A stretch of 64,000 nucleotides of DNA, taken from the NCBI GenBank assembly GCA_035946575.1, contig DASYZG010000094.1:19721-83720 (forward strand), in the 5' to 3' direction. Made by a program: the position numbers and the translations under genes. Under the pieces are notes generated by a model. The model saw nothing but the letters and a program-made list of their open reading frames with translations. It did no database searches and was not told the DNA's origin. Every line of letters starts with the position of its first letter. Positions within the stretch are counted from its first letter, which is position 1. This stretch comes from Gp13-AA77 sp035946575 (GTDB taxonomy: Bacteria; Acidobacteriota; Terriglobia; UBA7540). Below are positions 45,196 through 54,044 of this stretch, in pieces.

Positions 45196-45516
45196 TTCGA
45201 TTCTCCTTGGGAGCGCGGGCATTCCTTCAGCTTCGCTCAGGGCGGGCTCTGCCCGGCGTGATGGCCTGTCTTCGAAGACTGTAAAGGCCCGATCTCTCCA
45301 CCTGTTGAGCCTACCACTTCTCGTGGGGCGCTAAGCCTCCGTCGTGCCCATCGGGTTTCTGATGCGAAGCTACGCACCCGCGATCTCCGGGGGAAAAGCT
45401 TCAACACCGAGAGCCCGGAGGATTCACAGAGGACACAGAGATGGCATTTCCCTCAGGAACGCAGATTCAGCCCGTTCAGAAAGGCTCATGAGGAGGAAGA
45501 AAACGAACCGTTGGCG
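45196..45516. other. Intergenic region with no recognised gene
   Basis: About 320 bases between the cupin and the DCC-LMF gene. It contains a fragment of the CTTCAGCTTCGCTCAG type repeat (45227-45245), GGGCGGGCTCTGCCCGG nearby, and CACAGAGGACACAGAGATGG words (near 45434), the sort of repeat words seen elsewhere. No coding frame has family features. Confidence 0.5.
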
Positions 45517-47400
45517 CTACCGCGCTCGCAAGGAGGCGATGGGGAAGTACGTCCCACGCAGTTCACGCCGCCACCAATCCCCCGTTTGGCGGCGCTCGGC
45601 GAAGTTCGTGAAGTGGTATTCATAGGCCACGGCGCGAATATAGCGCGGCGGCGCGTTGGGGAACGGATTGCGCGCCAGCAGCGCCGTTACCTCGGGCCTT
45701 CCCTCAAGCAGCCGCTCCAGGAAATTGCCAAGCCACCGATTCTGCAGGTAGCTCCCCAGGGCGGCGAACCACATCTGCCAATCGAGCCGGGGCTGGTAAG
45801 GAGCCACCCAGGGCGGGCGCCGGGACAAATCGCCGGGCTTGTATCTGAAGACGTAAGGCAGCCAGGTGCGGCCGTCGTTGCTCCCTTCGATCACAATCTC
45901 GATGCGGGATGTGGTCATCACGGCGAACAGGCCGTACGAATTGGCGAGACAGTAGGGCGACAGCCGCTCCACGAACTCACTGACAAAGCCAGGCACCACG
46001 GCATCCGCGCCGAACGTACCGAGCATCCTGGCAATGCTGAGGACGAGCAGCACGGCCGCCACGACGGCTCGCAGGGCCCTGCCGGCGGATGTGGAGGCGC
46101 GGCGCGGCTCGTCTCCCCTGATTCGTTCCCGGAGGCGGCGCGGCAGCAGGCGCCGCCAGAGCGGGTCATCGAGAGCGAGGAGGCAGAGCGCGACGGTGAG
46201 CAGATTGAAGAATGCATAGTTGCCGGTGGCGGCGATCAACACCTGTAAGACGACGATCAGCACGGCGCCCGTTCGGCGCAGGCGGCGCGGCATCAGCAGC
46301 AGGAAGGGCGCCCCGAGTTCGATCGCGAAGACGCCCACCACGGACAGCTTCTGGAACCACTCCGGCAGTTGCGCCGCGTACCAGGCGATCGCGGTCGGCA
46401 GCGGCTGGGTCCAATAGTGATAGTTGAGCGCCGTGAGGCTGCGCCAGGCCGGGTCGCCGCTCAACAGCTTGACGCATCCGGAGAGAAACATCAGGCGGAA
46501 CAGGAGCCAGCGCAGCAGCCAGAGCACCACGCGCGAGGGTCGCGATGAGCCCCGGAGCCAGGGTGCTTCGAGCGGACGCCAGGAGGCGAGGAAGATCGCC
46601 AGAAATCCGGTCTCAAGCAGCAGCAAGTCCCACTGATACTCGAGGAAGACCTGGCCGATGGAAAGGGCCGAGAGGTAAAAGGCCCAGGCCAGCACCAGCG
46701 CCGGACCGGTGGCGACGCCCAGCATGATCAGCAGGCCCAGCGCCGCCCCGCCGCTTGCCAGCAGCTTCAGGGAAGCGTCCGTGGAACTGAACCACGTCAG
46801 GGTGGGGAATAGGCGGTAACCCTGGCTTCCGAAATGTTGCCAGATCGTTTTCAAATAGAAGCCGGCGGGCAGGATCCCGTGCGCGCCCAGCAGACCGACG
46901 ATCTGCACCCTCAGCGAGAGAAAGGCGATGAAGTAGATCAGGCCGAGCAGCCGCAGGAAAACCCAGCGGCTGAGATCGTACGATGCGGGCTCCGGGTTGC
47001 GGCCCGCGGTGAGGGTGGTGAGTTTCGAGAAGAAGGGGCGATGAGCCGCGACCAGGGAATAAATCCATTCGCTGATCCCGCGGAAGCCCGGCAGATGCCG
47101 GTAGAGGCCGAGTTTCCAGCGCTCTTCAGGCGCATAAGCGAGGGTGCGGAACACAGCCTCGGCACCGGAGTAGAGTTTGCCTTCCGGCGTCACCAGCTGC
47201 ACGGCGCGCGCAGTATCCTCAGGGCGGAGCTGCGGGAATCGCCGCGCCTGCTGCTCGGCAGGAGCAAAGTCAACGGCGCCGCGAGTCACCGTGCGCCAGC
47301 GAGCCACCCAAAAGCGGCAGAATCCGCAGTCGCCGTCGTAGAGAACGAGAGGACGCGCGGGTTCAGTCCAAGGATCGTCGGGCTTTGGGGGTTCCGGCAT
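45517..47400 (-). CDS. DCC-type thiol-disulphide domain fused to lipase-maturation-factor-like membrane protein
   Basis: About 627 residues. The first 125 residues are a DCC (DUF393) thiol-disulphide oxidoreductase-like domain with the signature LVLYDGDCGFCRFW (CxxC). The rest is a multi-helix membrane protein with LMF-family features: ILPAGFYLKTIWQHFGSQGY, FLEYQWDLLLLETGFLAIFL, MFLSGCVKLLSGDPAWRSLT, ALNYHYWTQPLPTAIAWYA, and a C-terminal soluble segment with the WMWFAALGSYLQNRW-type motif (WQMWFAALGSYLQNRWLGNF). In vertebrates LMF1 helps mature secreted lipases; bacterial relatives are uncharacterised. The start at 47400 overlaps the upstream gene by 38 bases, so translation may be coupled. 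Confidence 0.85.
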   Translation of the reverse strand: MPEPPKPDDPWTEPARPLVLYDGDCGFCRFWVARWRTVTRGAVDFAPAEQQARRFPQLRPEDTARAVQLVTPEGKLYSGAEAVFRTLAYAPEERWKLGLYRHLPGFRGISEWIYSLVAAHRPFFSKLTTLTAGRNPEPASYDLSRWVFLRLLGLIYFIAFLSLRVQIVGLLGAHGILPAGFYLKTIWQHFGSQGYRLFPTLTWFSSTDASLKLLASGGAALGLLIMLGVATGPALVLAWAFYLSALSIGQVFLEYQWDLLLLETGFLAIFLASWRPLEAPWLRGSSRPSRVVLWLLRWLLFRLMFLSGCVKLLSGDPAWRSLTALNYHYWTQPLPTAIAWYAAQLPEWFQKLSVVGVFAIELGAPFLLLMPRRLRRTGAVLIVVLQVLIAATGNYAFFNLLTVALCLLALDDPLWRRLLPRRLRERIRGDEPRRASTSAGRALRAVVAAVLLVLSIARMLGTFGADAVVPGFVSEFVERLSPYCLANSYGLFAVMTTSRIEIVIEGSNDGRTWLPYVFRYKPGDLSRRPPWVAPYQPRLDWQMWFAALGSYLQNRWLGNFLERLLEGRPEVTALLARNPFPNAPPRYIRAVAYEYHFTNFAERRQTGDWWRRELRGTYFPIASLRAR

Positions 47401-49183
47401 GCACGTGGACGCGCAGGTCGCGCGCGGACATGCCATCATCGCACGGAGTCTCGAATTTCCGCTCGCCAATCACCCGTCCGCCTTCGAGGGTCCGGCGAAA
47501 CAGTACGTGAACGCCTTCGCGCCAGCGCTGGTTCACGCCCACTTTCACCACGCGAATCGAGGGCTGGAAATAGCGCAGAACGCGCTCCGTGGTCGAATGA
47601 AAGCGGAAAGCAGGGCATACCAGATAGATCACAGGAGGCGCGGGCGAAGGTGACAGGCCGGAGAAATAGCCGTGCTGCCGGAACTGGTCACGATCTTCGA
47701 GCCACTTCACGCGCAACCAGTAGTCGAGCCCCTGCAAGGGAAGATTGGGCTCCTCGTCGAGTTTCAGCTCGATGACCGCCAGGCGCTGAGCGCCGCTCTC
47801 CGGGTCGCGGGTGGCGCCAAGAATGTCGATCACGCCGCGCGAGAACTGTTGTGGTGCAGGCATCCTGCTTGCAGATCCAGGTGCAGGCTGGAAGCCTGCA
47901 CCACAAGGCGGCGAGCCTGAGAATGCCGGCACCTGCGGATAAACGTGCTGTGCCATCAGGGCGGGATCGACGCGGCGGAGGTCGTCGATCAAGAGGCTTT
48001 CGAGCCAGCGCTCCGGCTGCAATCGATAGTAGGGATGCGTACGATGGCGCGACTTCGGATGGCGGGTCCGGAGCACGTCCTCCAGAAAGGAGTGGAAGGT
48101 TGCCGTGCCTCCGGCTTCCTCGAGCGGCGCCCGTTCGCCCTCGACTCCGAAAAAGACTTCGGGCCGGACGCCGCCTTCGATCCGCGCCACGTCCAGCCCA
48201 AGGATGCGCAACGAAAGCGCCTCGCCGGTGGTGTCCGGCGCCACGCGGACCCGGCGCGCATGCGGTCCCAGCAATTCCCGCAGGAGCGGGCGGCACTCGT
48301 CCAGCAAGCGCGCGCCTCGCCAGCGGGGCGTGAGGCGGGTCTCCACGTTTCCGTAGTCGCGGAGATCGATCGCCCGCGGGTGCTCATCAGACGGAGCCCA
48401 TTCCAGAATCTCGATCCCGGCCGCGTGCGGGCTGAGATAGGCAGCGCGGTGCGCCGCCACGCCCACCGCGACCGGAGGCAACAGCAGCTTCAGCCCGCTG
48501 ACGACCACCTCCTGGCTGCCGCCGGCGTGCTCGCGCAGCCAGTCCAGCCAGATGAGGCCGTAGACAAGCGCGTTCTCGACGGCGGCCGGGCTCTCGAATT
48601 CCGAGAGCCCCAGAAATGCCCACGCTTCGCGTCCCCGGCGCGCCCAGCCGCGCGTATAACAGCCGGAGAAGGCGTGCCGGCGGTCTGACCGGTGGGCGAC
48701 GCGCTCAAGCCGCAGGCCGGGATATTCCCGCAACAGCATGGTGACAAGCAGGCGCTCAAACTCGTCGCGGTCGCCGGCGCGGCGTGCGATCAACGGTTCG
48801 CCCGTCGCAGGGGCGCGAAGCTCGACGTCGGCGGCATCCAGGATTTCCAGCCCCGCCGCCGGACCCCATGCGCCGCGCTTGCGCGCCTGCAAGACCAGGC
48901 GCAAACCCTTCCGCTCGACGCTCTCCACGCGCCGCACCAGGGATCGCCCTACGCCCCAAATCTCCAGGAGCAGCTTGCCGAACTCCACCTCCAGCCTTAC
49001 CTGCACCGCACCCGCCGTAGCGGATTCAGGGGTGAGGGACGCCAGGCTAAACCGCGATCCATCCTCGTCGATCAGCTCCGGGTGCCCGAGCGCGCAAACA
49101 AAGGCAAGAATTTCCTCGCGAAGATCTTCAGGTGAACGGGCGGTGCGGCGCAGAGGTTGGCTCATGAAAGCGGGCCTACTCAA
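47363..49183 (-). CDS. PD-(D/E)XK nuclease-like conserved protein
   Basis: 606 residues, no named family recognised. Near residues 405-480 there is a likely PD-(D/E)XK core: helix Glu in ERWLESLLIDDLRRVDP, Asp in FSRGVIDILGATRDPES, the E-x-K in LAVIELKLDEEPNLPLQ, and the following Gln of LQGLDYWLRVKWLEDR. The N-terminal 400 residues show alternating strands and helices with no clear domain. The C-terminus has HSTTERVLRYFQPSIRVVKV and QRWREGVHVLFRR. About 26 residues (PCGAGFQPAPGSASRMPAPQ) between VPAFSG and FSRGVID come from a REP-like palindrome at 47850-47905. A role in nucleic-acid metabolism is inferred only from the motif. Confidence 0.7.
   Translation of the reverse strand: MSRPAFMSQPLRRTARSPEDLREEILAFVCALGHPELIDEDGSRFSLASLTPESATAGAVQVRLEVEFGKLLLEIWGVGRSLVRRVESVERKGLRLVLQARKRGAWGPAAGLEILDAADVELRAPATGEPLIARRAGDRDEFERLLVTMLLREYPGLRLERVAHRSDRRHAFSGCYTRGWARRGREAWAFLGLSEFESPAAVENALVYGLIWLDWLREHAGGSQEVVVSGLKLLLPPVAVGVAAHRAAYLSPHAAGIEILEWAPSDEHPRAIDLRDYGNVETRLTPRWRGARLLDECRPLLRELLGPHARRVRVAPDTTGEALSLRILGLDVARIEGGVRPEVFFGVEGERAPLEEAGGTATFHSFLEDVLRTRHPKSRHRTHPYYRLQPERWLESLLIDDLRRVDPALMAQHVYPQVPAFSGSPPCGAGFQPAPGSASRMPAPQQFSRGVIDILGATRDPESGAQRLAVIELKLDEEPNLPLQGLDYWLRVKWLEDRDQFRQHGYFSGLSPSPAPPVIYLVCPAFRFHSTTERVLRYFQPSIRVVKVGVNQRWREGVHVLFRRTLEGGRVIGERKFETPCDDGMSARDLRVHVHAGTPKARRSLD
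47850..47905. repeat. REP-like palindrome inside the nuclease-like gene
   Basis: Arms TGTGGTGCAGGC (47850-47861) and GCCTGCACCACA (47894-47905) are perfectly complementary, with inner palindromic words. It preserves the reading frame and is translated. Related to the cluster at 42784-42925. Confidence 0.8.
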
Positions 49184-49314
49184 GAATCATCGGCATGGCG
49201 CGGCGGCAATTGAATGGAATCCGGCAACCTTTCCGAAGCATATTCCATCCACTGGGATAAGCGCGAAGTGCTAACATAAGCAGTCTGTCGTATCGCGCTA
49301 CTTAAACTGCCACT

Positions 49315-50700
49315 ATGCCTTCGATAACACGTCCACCCGGCCCGAAAGGGCACTTCCTGCTGGGTGTGCTGCCGGAAATCCGCGAGGAAGACGTGAAGTA
49401 CGCCACGCGCATGGCGCGCGAATACGGCGACATCGTCTTCATGCGCGTCGTGAACATCCCGACCTACCTGATCAGCCATCCACGCTACATCGAAGAAGTG
49501 CTGGTCACCAACTACCGGAACTTCATCAAAGCGGTTTACCTGCGCGAAAGCCGGGCGCTGTTCGGTGAAGGTCTGCTCACCAGCGACGGCGACAGCTGGG
49601 TGCGCGAGCGACGCATCGGCCAGCGGGCCTTCCGTCACGAGCACATCGAGACCTATGCCGAAACCGTCGTTCGCTTCACCGAGCGAAAGCTCGACCAATG
49701 GCAGGACGGAGAGACCCGTGACGTTCACAAGGAGATGATGCGTCTCACGCTCGAGATCATCGCGCGCGTGCTCTTCGGGCGCGAGTTGGCCGATGAGCTT
49801 GAAAGCGCCGAGGCAGCAATCAGCGTCTACCTCGACCAGTTCGCCGACCGATTCGGGATGTACGTGGTGCCGGAGTGGGTTCCCACGCCCGGCAACCTGC
49901 GGTATCGACGGGCCATGCGCCGGCTCGACGGCATCATCTACGACGCCATCCACGAGGGCCGCCGCTCCAACGGCGACGAACGCAGCCTGCTCTCCGCCTT
50001 CCTGCACGCGCAGGGGCACTACGGAATCGAGATGACGGACTTGCAGCTTCGCGACGAGATGGCCACGCTCTTCTTCACCGGGCACGAGACCACGGGCCTC
50101 GCCCTCACCTGGACCCTGTTTCTGCTGGGAGAGAATCCGGCGGCTGAGGCCCGGCTGATCGATGAGTTGGAAACCGTCCTCGGCGGCCGCCCTGTGGCGC
50201 TTGCCGACCTCCGGCGGCTGAAGTATCTCGACTGCGTCATCAAGGAATCGCTGCGTCTCTACCCCCCGGCCTATGGCGTGGTGCGCGAGGCCCTGAACGA
50301 TTGCCAGATTGGCGGCTACACGATTCCCAAGGGCTCAACGGTGGCCATGTTCCAGTGGGTGGTCCACCGCGACCCGCGCTTCTTCGACGACGCCGACAGT
50401 TTCCGGCCTGAGCGCTGGGAGGACGGACTCTTCGACCGCCTGCCGAAGTTCGCCTATTTCCCCTTCGGCGGCGGTCCCCGCAACTGCATCGGCAAAGACT
50501 TTGCGCAGCTCGAGATTGCCCTGGTGCTCGCCACCATCGTGCGGCGCTTCCGCTTCCGCACCGTCAAGGGCCACCGGACGTGGCCTCTGCCCTCGCTGAC
50601 GCTGCGGCCGGAATACGGGATGAGGATGGAACTGCTGAAGTCTGGGGTTGAGAGCAGGCAGTCAATGGTTGACAGTTCACAGTTAACAGTCGACAGTTGA
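49315..50700 (+). CDS. Cytochrome P450
   Basis: A 461-residue haem monooxygenase. Oxygen-binding I-helix motif TLFFTGHETTGLALTWTLFL, K-helix ESLRLYPPAYGVVREA (ExxR), PERF-like FRPERWEDGLF, and haem-binding FPFGGGPRNCIGKDFAQLEI with the proximal Cys. The N-terminus (PGPKGHFLLGVLPEIREEDV) has the proline-rich hinge but no membrane anchor, so it is probably soluble. No ferredoxin or reductase is adjacent. The last 15 or so residues (SRQSMVDSSQLTVDS) are encoded by repeat words and are not part of the P450 fold. Substrate unknown. Confidence 0.93.
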   Translation: MPSITRPPGPKGHFLLGVLPEIREEDVKYATRMAREYGDIVFMRVVNIPTYLISHPRYIEEVLVTNYRNFIKAVYLRESRALFGEGLLTSDGDSWVRERRIGQRAFRHEHIETYAETVVRFTERKLDQWQDGETRDVHKEMMRLTLEIIARVLFGRELADELESAEAAISVYLDQFADRFGMYVVPEWVPTPGNLRYRRAMRRLDGIIYDAIHEGRRSNGDERSLLSAFLHAQGHYGIEMTDLQLRDEMATLFFTGHETTGLALTWTLFLLGENPAAEARLIDELETVLGGRPVALADLRRLKYLDCVIKESLRLYPPAYGVVREALNDCQIGGYTIPKGSTVAMFQWVVHRDPRFFDDADSFRPERWEDGLFDRLPKFAYFPFGGGPRNCIGKDFAQLEIALVLATIVRRFRFRTVKGHRTWPLPSLTLRPEYGMRMELLKSGVESRQSMVDSSQLTVDS

Positions 50701-50740
50701 CTGGCAAGCGCGAGTGAACTGTGGACTGTTAATTGCCGGC
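50655..50740. repeat. GTTGACAGTT word repeat forming the P450 C-terminal tail
   Basis: Words such as GGTTGACAGTTCACAGTTAA, CAGTCGACAGTTGACTGG and GTGAACTGTGGACTGTTAAT run across the P450 stop codon and into the 3' end of the convergent gene at 50729. Same word family as 1700-1785 and 51195-51245. Confidence 0.7.
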
Positions 50741-51196
50741 TCCCTGCACGCGCCTTCTGATCTGCTCAACCAGCTTGCCGGCGTCGATAGGCCTGAACAG
50801 CACGTTTTCAAGGCGCGGACCTTTAAGTATCGCAAGCCGTTCTTTGTCCGTGCTGTCATGACTGGCGATGGCCCACAGCGCGGCACCGGCGGGGAGCTTC
50901 CGTGCCAGGCTCTTCAGTTCGTCGATTTCCACGCGATCAGAGATCAGAGAGATATCTGCAAGCACCAGGACGGCCAGAAAGCCGCCGCTGGTCTTTGTTT
51001 TATGGCTTTCGGCTTCGGACCTTGGACTTTGGGCTGGCGGCCGGGCCAGCAACTTGCTCGCTGCAGCGGGCGAGGTAAGTGCCCGAACGTCGCAGCCTTC
51101 CTCGATCAGTTGCGCACGCAGCAGCGCGCGCGATTGCCAGTCGCGGGAGATAATGAGCACGCCTCTCACAAAATCAGGATAGCAGGAACGGCTCAT
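50729..51196 (-). CDS. Receiver-like (REC-fold) protein, possibly non-phosphorylated
   Basis: 155 residues with the alternating strand-helix pattern of a response-regulator receiver: RGVLIISRDWQSRALLRAQL, EEGCDVRALTSPAAASKLLA, a disordered insert (residues about 52-70), then LAVLVLADISLISDRVEIDE, ALWAIASHD and NVLFRPIDAGKLVEQIRRRV. The phospho-acceptor Asp may be the D of VLADIS, but the acidic pair at the first strand is not obvious and the Lys is replaced (LFRP instead of KP). It may act as a pseudo-receiver. It converges with the P450, and both 5' and 3' ends lie next to repeat words. Confidence 0.6.
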   Translation of the reverse strand: MSRSCYPDFVRGVLIISRDWQSRALLRAQLIEEGCDVRALTSPAAASKLLARPPAQSPRSEAESHKTKTSGGFLAVLVLADISLISDRVEIDELKSLARKLPAGAALWAIASHDSTDKERLAILKGPRLENVLFRPIDAGKLVEQIRRRVQGAGN

Positions 51197-51245
51197 GGTC
51201 GCCGTGGACGGTCAACTGTTGACCGTTGACTGTAACTGTAAACTT
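51195..51245. repeat. GTCAACTGTTGACCGTTGAC word repeat
   Basis: GACGGTCAACTGTTGACCGT is followed by TGACTGTAACTGTAAACTTG, just upstream of the receiver-like gene and before the rpsO promoter region. It is the third copy of the word family seen at 1700 and 50655 and contains the palindromic core GTCAACTGTTGAC. Confidence 0.7.
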
Positions 51246-51326
51246 GGATTGCACTCATAGGTAGAAGCGTGTTATGCTCAATACGATACAAAGGGAAAAG
51301 CTAAAGAGAAGCGAGGAAACCAGCGG

Positions 51327-51596
51327 ATGCCATTGACGCGCGAAGCTAAGGCCGGTCTCATCAACCAATATCGGATCAATTCCAAAGACGTGGGCTCGCC
51401 CGAGGTCCAGGTGGCCGTCCTTAGCGAAAGAATATCCTATCTGAATGAGCATTTTAGCGTTCATAAGAAGGATCATGCGTCCCGGCGCGGATTACTGATT
51501 ATGGTTGGCAAGCGCCGCCGGCTTCTGGAGTACCTTAAAGACCGCGATCCTGCGCGATACAAAGCGTTGATCGAGCGGCTGGGTATCCGCAAATAG
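51327..51596 (+). CDS. rpsO: 30S ribosomal protein S15
   Basis: 89 residues, normal S15 length. Signatures: INQYRINSKDVGSPEVQVAV, LSERISYLNEHFSVHKKDHA and SRRGLLIMVGKRRRLLEYLK. It binds 16S rRNA and helps assemble the small-subunit platform. GAAGCGAGGAAACC precedes the ATG. It is followed by pnp on the same strand with 276 bases between them, the conserved rpsO-pnp pair. Confidence 0.97.
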   Translation: MPLTREAKAGLINQYRINSKDVGSPEVQVAVLSERISYLNEHFSVHKKDHASRRGLLIMVGKRRRLLEYLKDRDPARYKALIERLGIRK

Positions 51597-51672
51597 TTGG
51601 TAGTGAATGGAGTCTCGGGAAATCAGGGGTTGAACGCTTCGGCCGGGGATGGCCCTGGCCGGGAGCAGTGTT

Positions 51673-51788
51673 GCCGGGTTTCGGCCCGGCTTTGCCTGCC
51701 TCTTCCGGGCGGGGGTTCTCTTCCGTCTCGTCTCGTTTTGCCGATCCCTTCGTCAGCAAGTCATTTCAGTCGCGGGCTGAGAGCCCGC
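51673..51788 (+). promoter_or_regulatory. Two GC-rich hairpins in the rpsO-pnp spacer
   Basis: Hairpin 1 has arms GCCGGG and CCCGGC (51673-51690). Hairpin 2 has arms GCGGGCT and AGCCCGC (51772-51788). In Escherichia coli the pnp leader is an RNase III-cut stem that mediates PNPase autoregulation; these hairpins sit in the same position, but no sequence similarity can be claimed. Hairpin 1 could instead end the rpsO message, though no U-run follows. The pnp ATG is preceded by GAAGGAG. Confidence 0.45.
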
Positions 51789-51872
51789 TCCGGCGGCCGC
51801 CCCGGTTCTCGAGTTCCAGCCGCCAGCCGGCCCGGTTTCCGCCAGGCGGATGTCCGGTGTGAAGGAGAATAA

Positions 51873-53984
51873 ATGCATCAAGTTTCAATACCCCTCGGTT
51901 CGAGCACATTGACAATAGAAACCGGCAAGGTCGCAAAACAAGCCAACGGATCGGCCTTCGTGCGCTATGGCGACACGGTGGTGCTGGCTACGGCCTGCTC
52001 TTCGAAGCCCCGCGAGGGCATCGACTTCTTTCCCCTGACGGTCGACTATCGCGAGTATAACTACGCGGCCGGCAAGATTCCCGGTGGGTTCTTCAAGCGC
52101 GAAGGCCGCCCGACCGAGAAGGAGATCCTGACCAGCCGGCAGATCGATCGTCCTGTGCGGCCGCTGTTCCCTGAGGGCTACCGCGACGAAACCCAGGTGA
52201 TTGCTCTCGTCCTCTCGGCCGATGAGAACTACAATCCGGATGTGATCGGAGTCACCGCCGGCGCCGCCGCGCTTTATCTTTCCGATATTCCGTTTCCCAA
52301 CCCGATTGCGGGCGTGCGCGTGGGCCTGATCGGCGGCCATCTGGTTACCAATCCCACCTACGCGGAGACTAAGGAAAGCCTGCTGAATCTCGTGGTCGCG
52401 GGAAGCGACGAAGCCATCGTGATGGTGGAGTGCGCGGCGCGCGAACTCTCCGAAGACGCCATGGTTGACGCCATCCAGTATGGGCACGGTGAGATTCGCA
52501 AGATCGTCGCCGCCCTGAAGGAACTGTACGAGACGATGGGGGTGAAGAAGCGCGAGGTCGTGGCTCCCGCACGCAACGAAGCCCTCTATGCCGAGGTCGC
52601 CAAGAAGGCCACCGAGCCTCTGCGGGACGCGATGGACACCTCCAAGCATCACAAGCTTGAAAGCGAGCGTCGCATTGAGGCCCTGCAGGACGAGATCCTG
52701 GCGGGCTATCCCGAAGACGACGAGGACCTGCGCAAGGAAGTAAAGCACGCTTACGAGGCTCTCTACGAGCGCCTGTTCCGCGACGACGTTCTCCTGAAGC
52801 GCCAGCGCCCGGACCGCCGGGCGTTTGATGAGGTTCGTCCCATCACCTGCGAAGTCGGACTGCTGCCGCGCACGCACGGTTCGGCGCTTTTTACGCGCGG
52901 CGAGACCCAGGCGCTGGTGACGGCGACGCTGGGCACCGCCGAGGACCAGCAGCGGCTTGACGTTCTCGAAGGCGAGAGTTTCAAGCGATTCATGCTGCAT
53001 TACAACTTCCCGCCGTTCAGCGTGGGCGAGACCGGGTTCCTGCGCGGCCCCGGCCGGCGCGAAATCGGCCACGGCAGTCTGGCCGAGCGCGCGCTGTTCT
53101 CGGTGGTTCCCGAGGAGGAACAGTTCCCGTACACGCTGCGCGTGGTGTCGGACATTCTCGAATCGAACGGCTCGTCGTCGATGGCCACGGTGTGCGGAGG
53201 ATGCCTGGCGCTGATGGACGCGGGTGTTCCCATCAAAGATCCGGTGGCGGGAATCGCCATGGGCCTGGTCAAGGAAGAGGAACGTTACGCCATCCTGACC
53301 GACATCGCCGGTGCCGAGGACCATTACGGCGACATGGACTTCAAGGTTGCGGGCACCGCCAAGGGCATCACGGCGCTGCAGATGGACATCAAGATCGGCG
53401 GCCTCACGACTACCATCATGCGCGAGGCCATGGAGCAGGCCAAGAAGGGCCGGCTGCACGTTCTCGGCAAGATGCTGGAGGCGCTGCCCGAATCGCGCAC
53501 CGCCGTTTCCCCCTACGCGCCGCGCATCTACACCTTGAAGATCAATCCCAGCAAGATCGGCGAACTGATCGGTCCCGGCGGCAAGACGATTCGCGGCATC
53601 ATCGAGCAGACGGGCGTTAAGATCGACGTGGAAGACGACGGGCGCGTGAACGTAGCCGCCACGGATTCGGAATCGGCGGACAAGGCGCTCAAGATCATCA
53701 AGGACATGATGGCGGAGGCCGAGATGGGCAAAACCTATCTCGGCAAGGTGGTGCGGCTGGCTGAGTTCGGCGCTTTCGTGGAGATCTTCCCGGGCACCGA
53801 CGGGCTGCTGCATATCAGCGAAGTCGCCGAGCATCGCATTCAGGACATCCGCAAGGAATTGAAGGAAGGCGATCAGATTCTGGTGAAGGTGATCAACATC
53901 GAAGGTAACAAGATTCGTCTCAGCCGGAAAGCCGTCTTGCGCGAGCAACGGCAGAAGGCCGAGGCGTCGGGATCGCACAAGTAA
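51873..53984 (+). CDS. pnp: Polyribonucleotide nucleotidyltransferase (PNPase)
   Basis: 703 residues; phosphorolytic 3'-5' exoribonuclease of mRNA decay. Two RNase PH core domains (KQANGSAFVRYGDTVVLATA in the first; EVGLLPRTHGSALFTRGETQ and AGAEDHYGDMDFKVAGTAKG in the second), with the all-helical linker between (about 215-310). The C-terminus has a KH domain with IGPGGKTIRGIIEQTGVKID and an S1 domain with GKVVRLAEFGAFVEIFPGTD and HISEVAEHRI. ATG follows GAAGGAG. Located after rpsO, the usual order. Confidence 0.97.
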   Translation: MHQVSIPLGSSTLTIETGKVAKQANGSAFVRYGDTVVLATACSSKPREGIDFFPLTVDYREYNYAAGKIPGGFFKREGRPTEKEILTSRQIDRPVRPLFPEGYRDETQVIALVLSADENYNPDVIGVTAGAAALYLSDIPFPNPIAGVRVGLIGGHLVTNPTYAETKESLLNLVVAGSDEAIVMVECAARELSEDAMVDAIQYGHGEIRKIVAALKELYETMGVKKREVVAPARNEALYAEVAKKATEPLRDAMDTSKHHKLESERRIEALQDEILAGYPEDDEDLRKEVKHAYEALYERLFRDDVLLKRQRPDRRAFDEVRPITCEVGLLPRTHGSALFTRGETQALVTATLGTAEDQQRLDVLEGESFKRFMLHYNFPPFSVGETGFLRGPGRREIGHGSLAERALFSVVPEEEQFPYTLRVVSDILESNGSSSMATVCGGCLALMDAGVPIKDPVAGIAMGLVKEEERYAILTDIAGAEDHYGDMDFKVAGTAKGITALQMDIKIGGLTTTIMREAMEQAKKGRLHVLGKMLEALPESRTAVSPYAPRIYTLKINPSKIGELIGPGGKTIRGIIEQTGVKIDVEDDGRVNVAATDSESADKALKIIKDMMAEAEMGKTYLGKVVRLAEFGAFVEIFPGTDGLLHISEVAEHRIQDIRKELKEGDQILVKVINIEGNKIRLSRKAVLREQRQKAEASGSHK

Positions 53985-54044
53985 AGGAGGGGCGCGGTCG
54001 CGGCGGTGAGGACACCGCCGCTGCAGCGCCTTGTCACTCACAAC

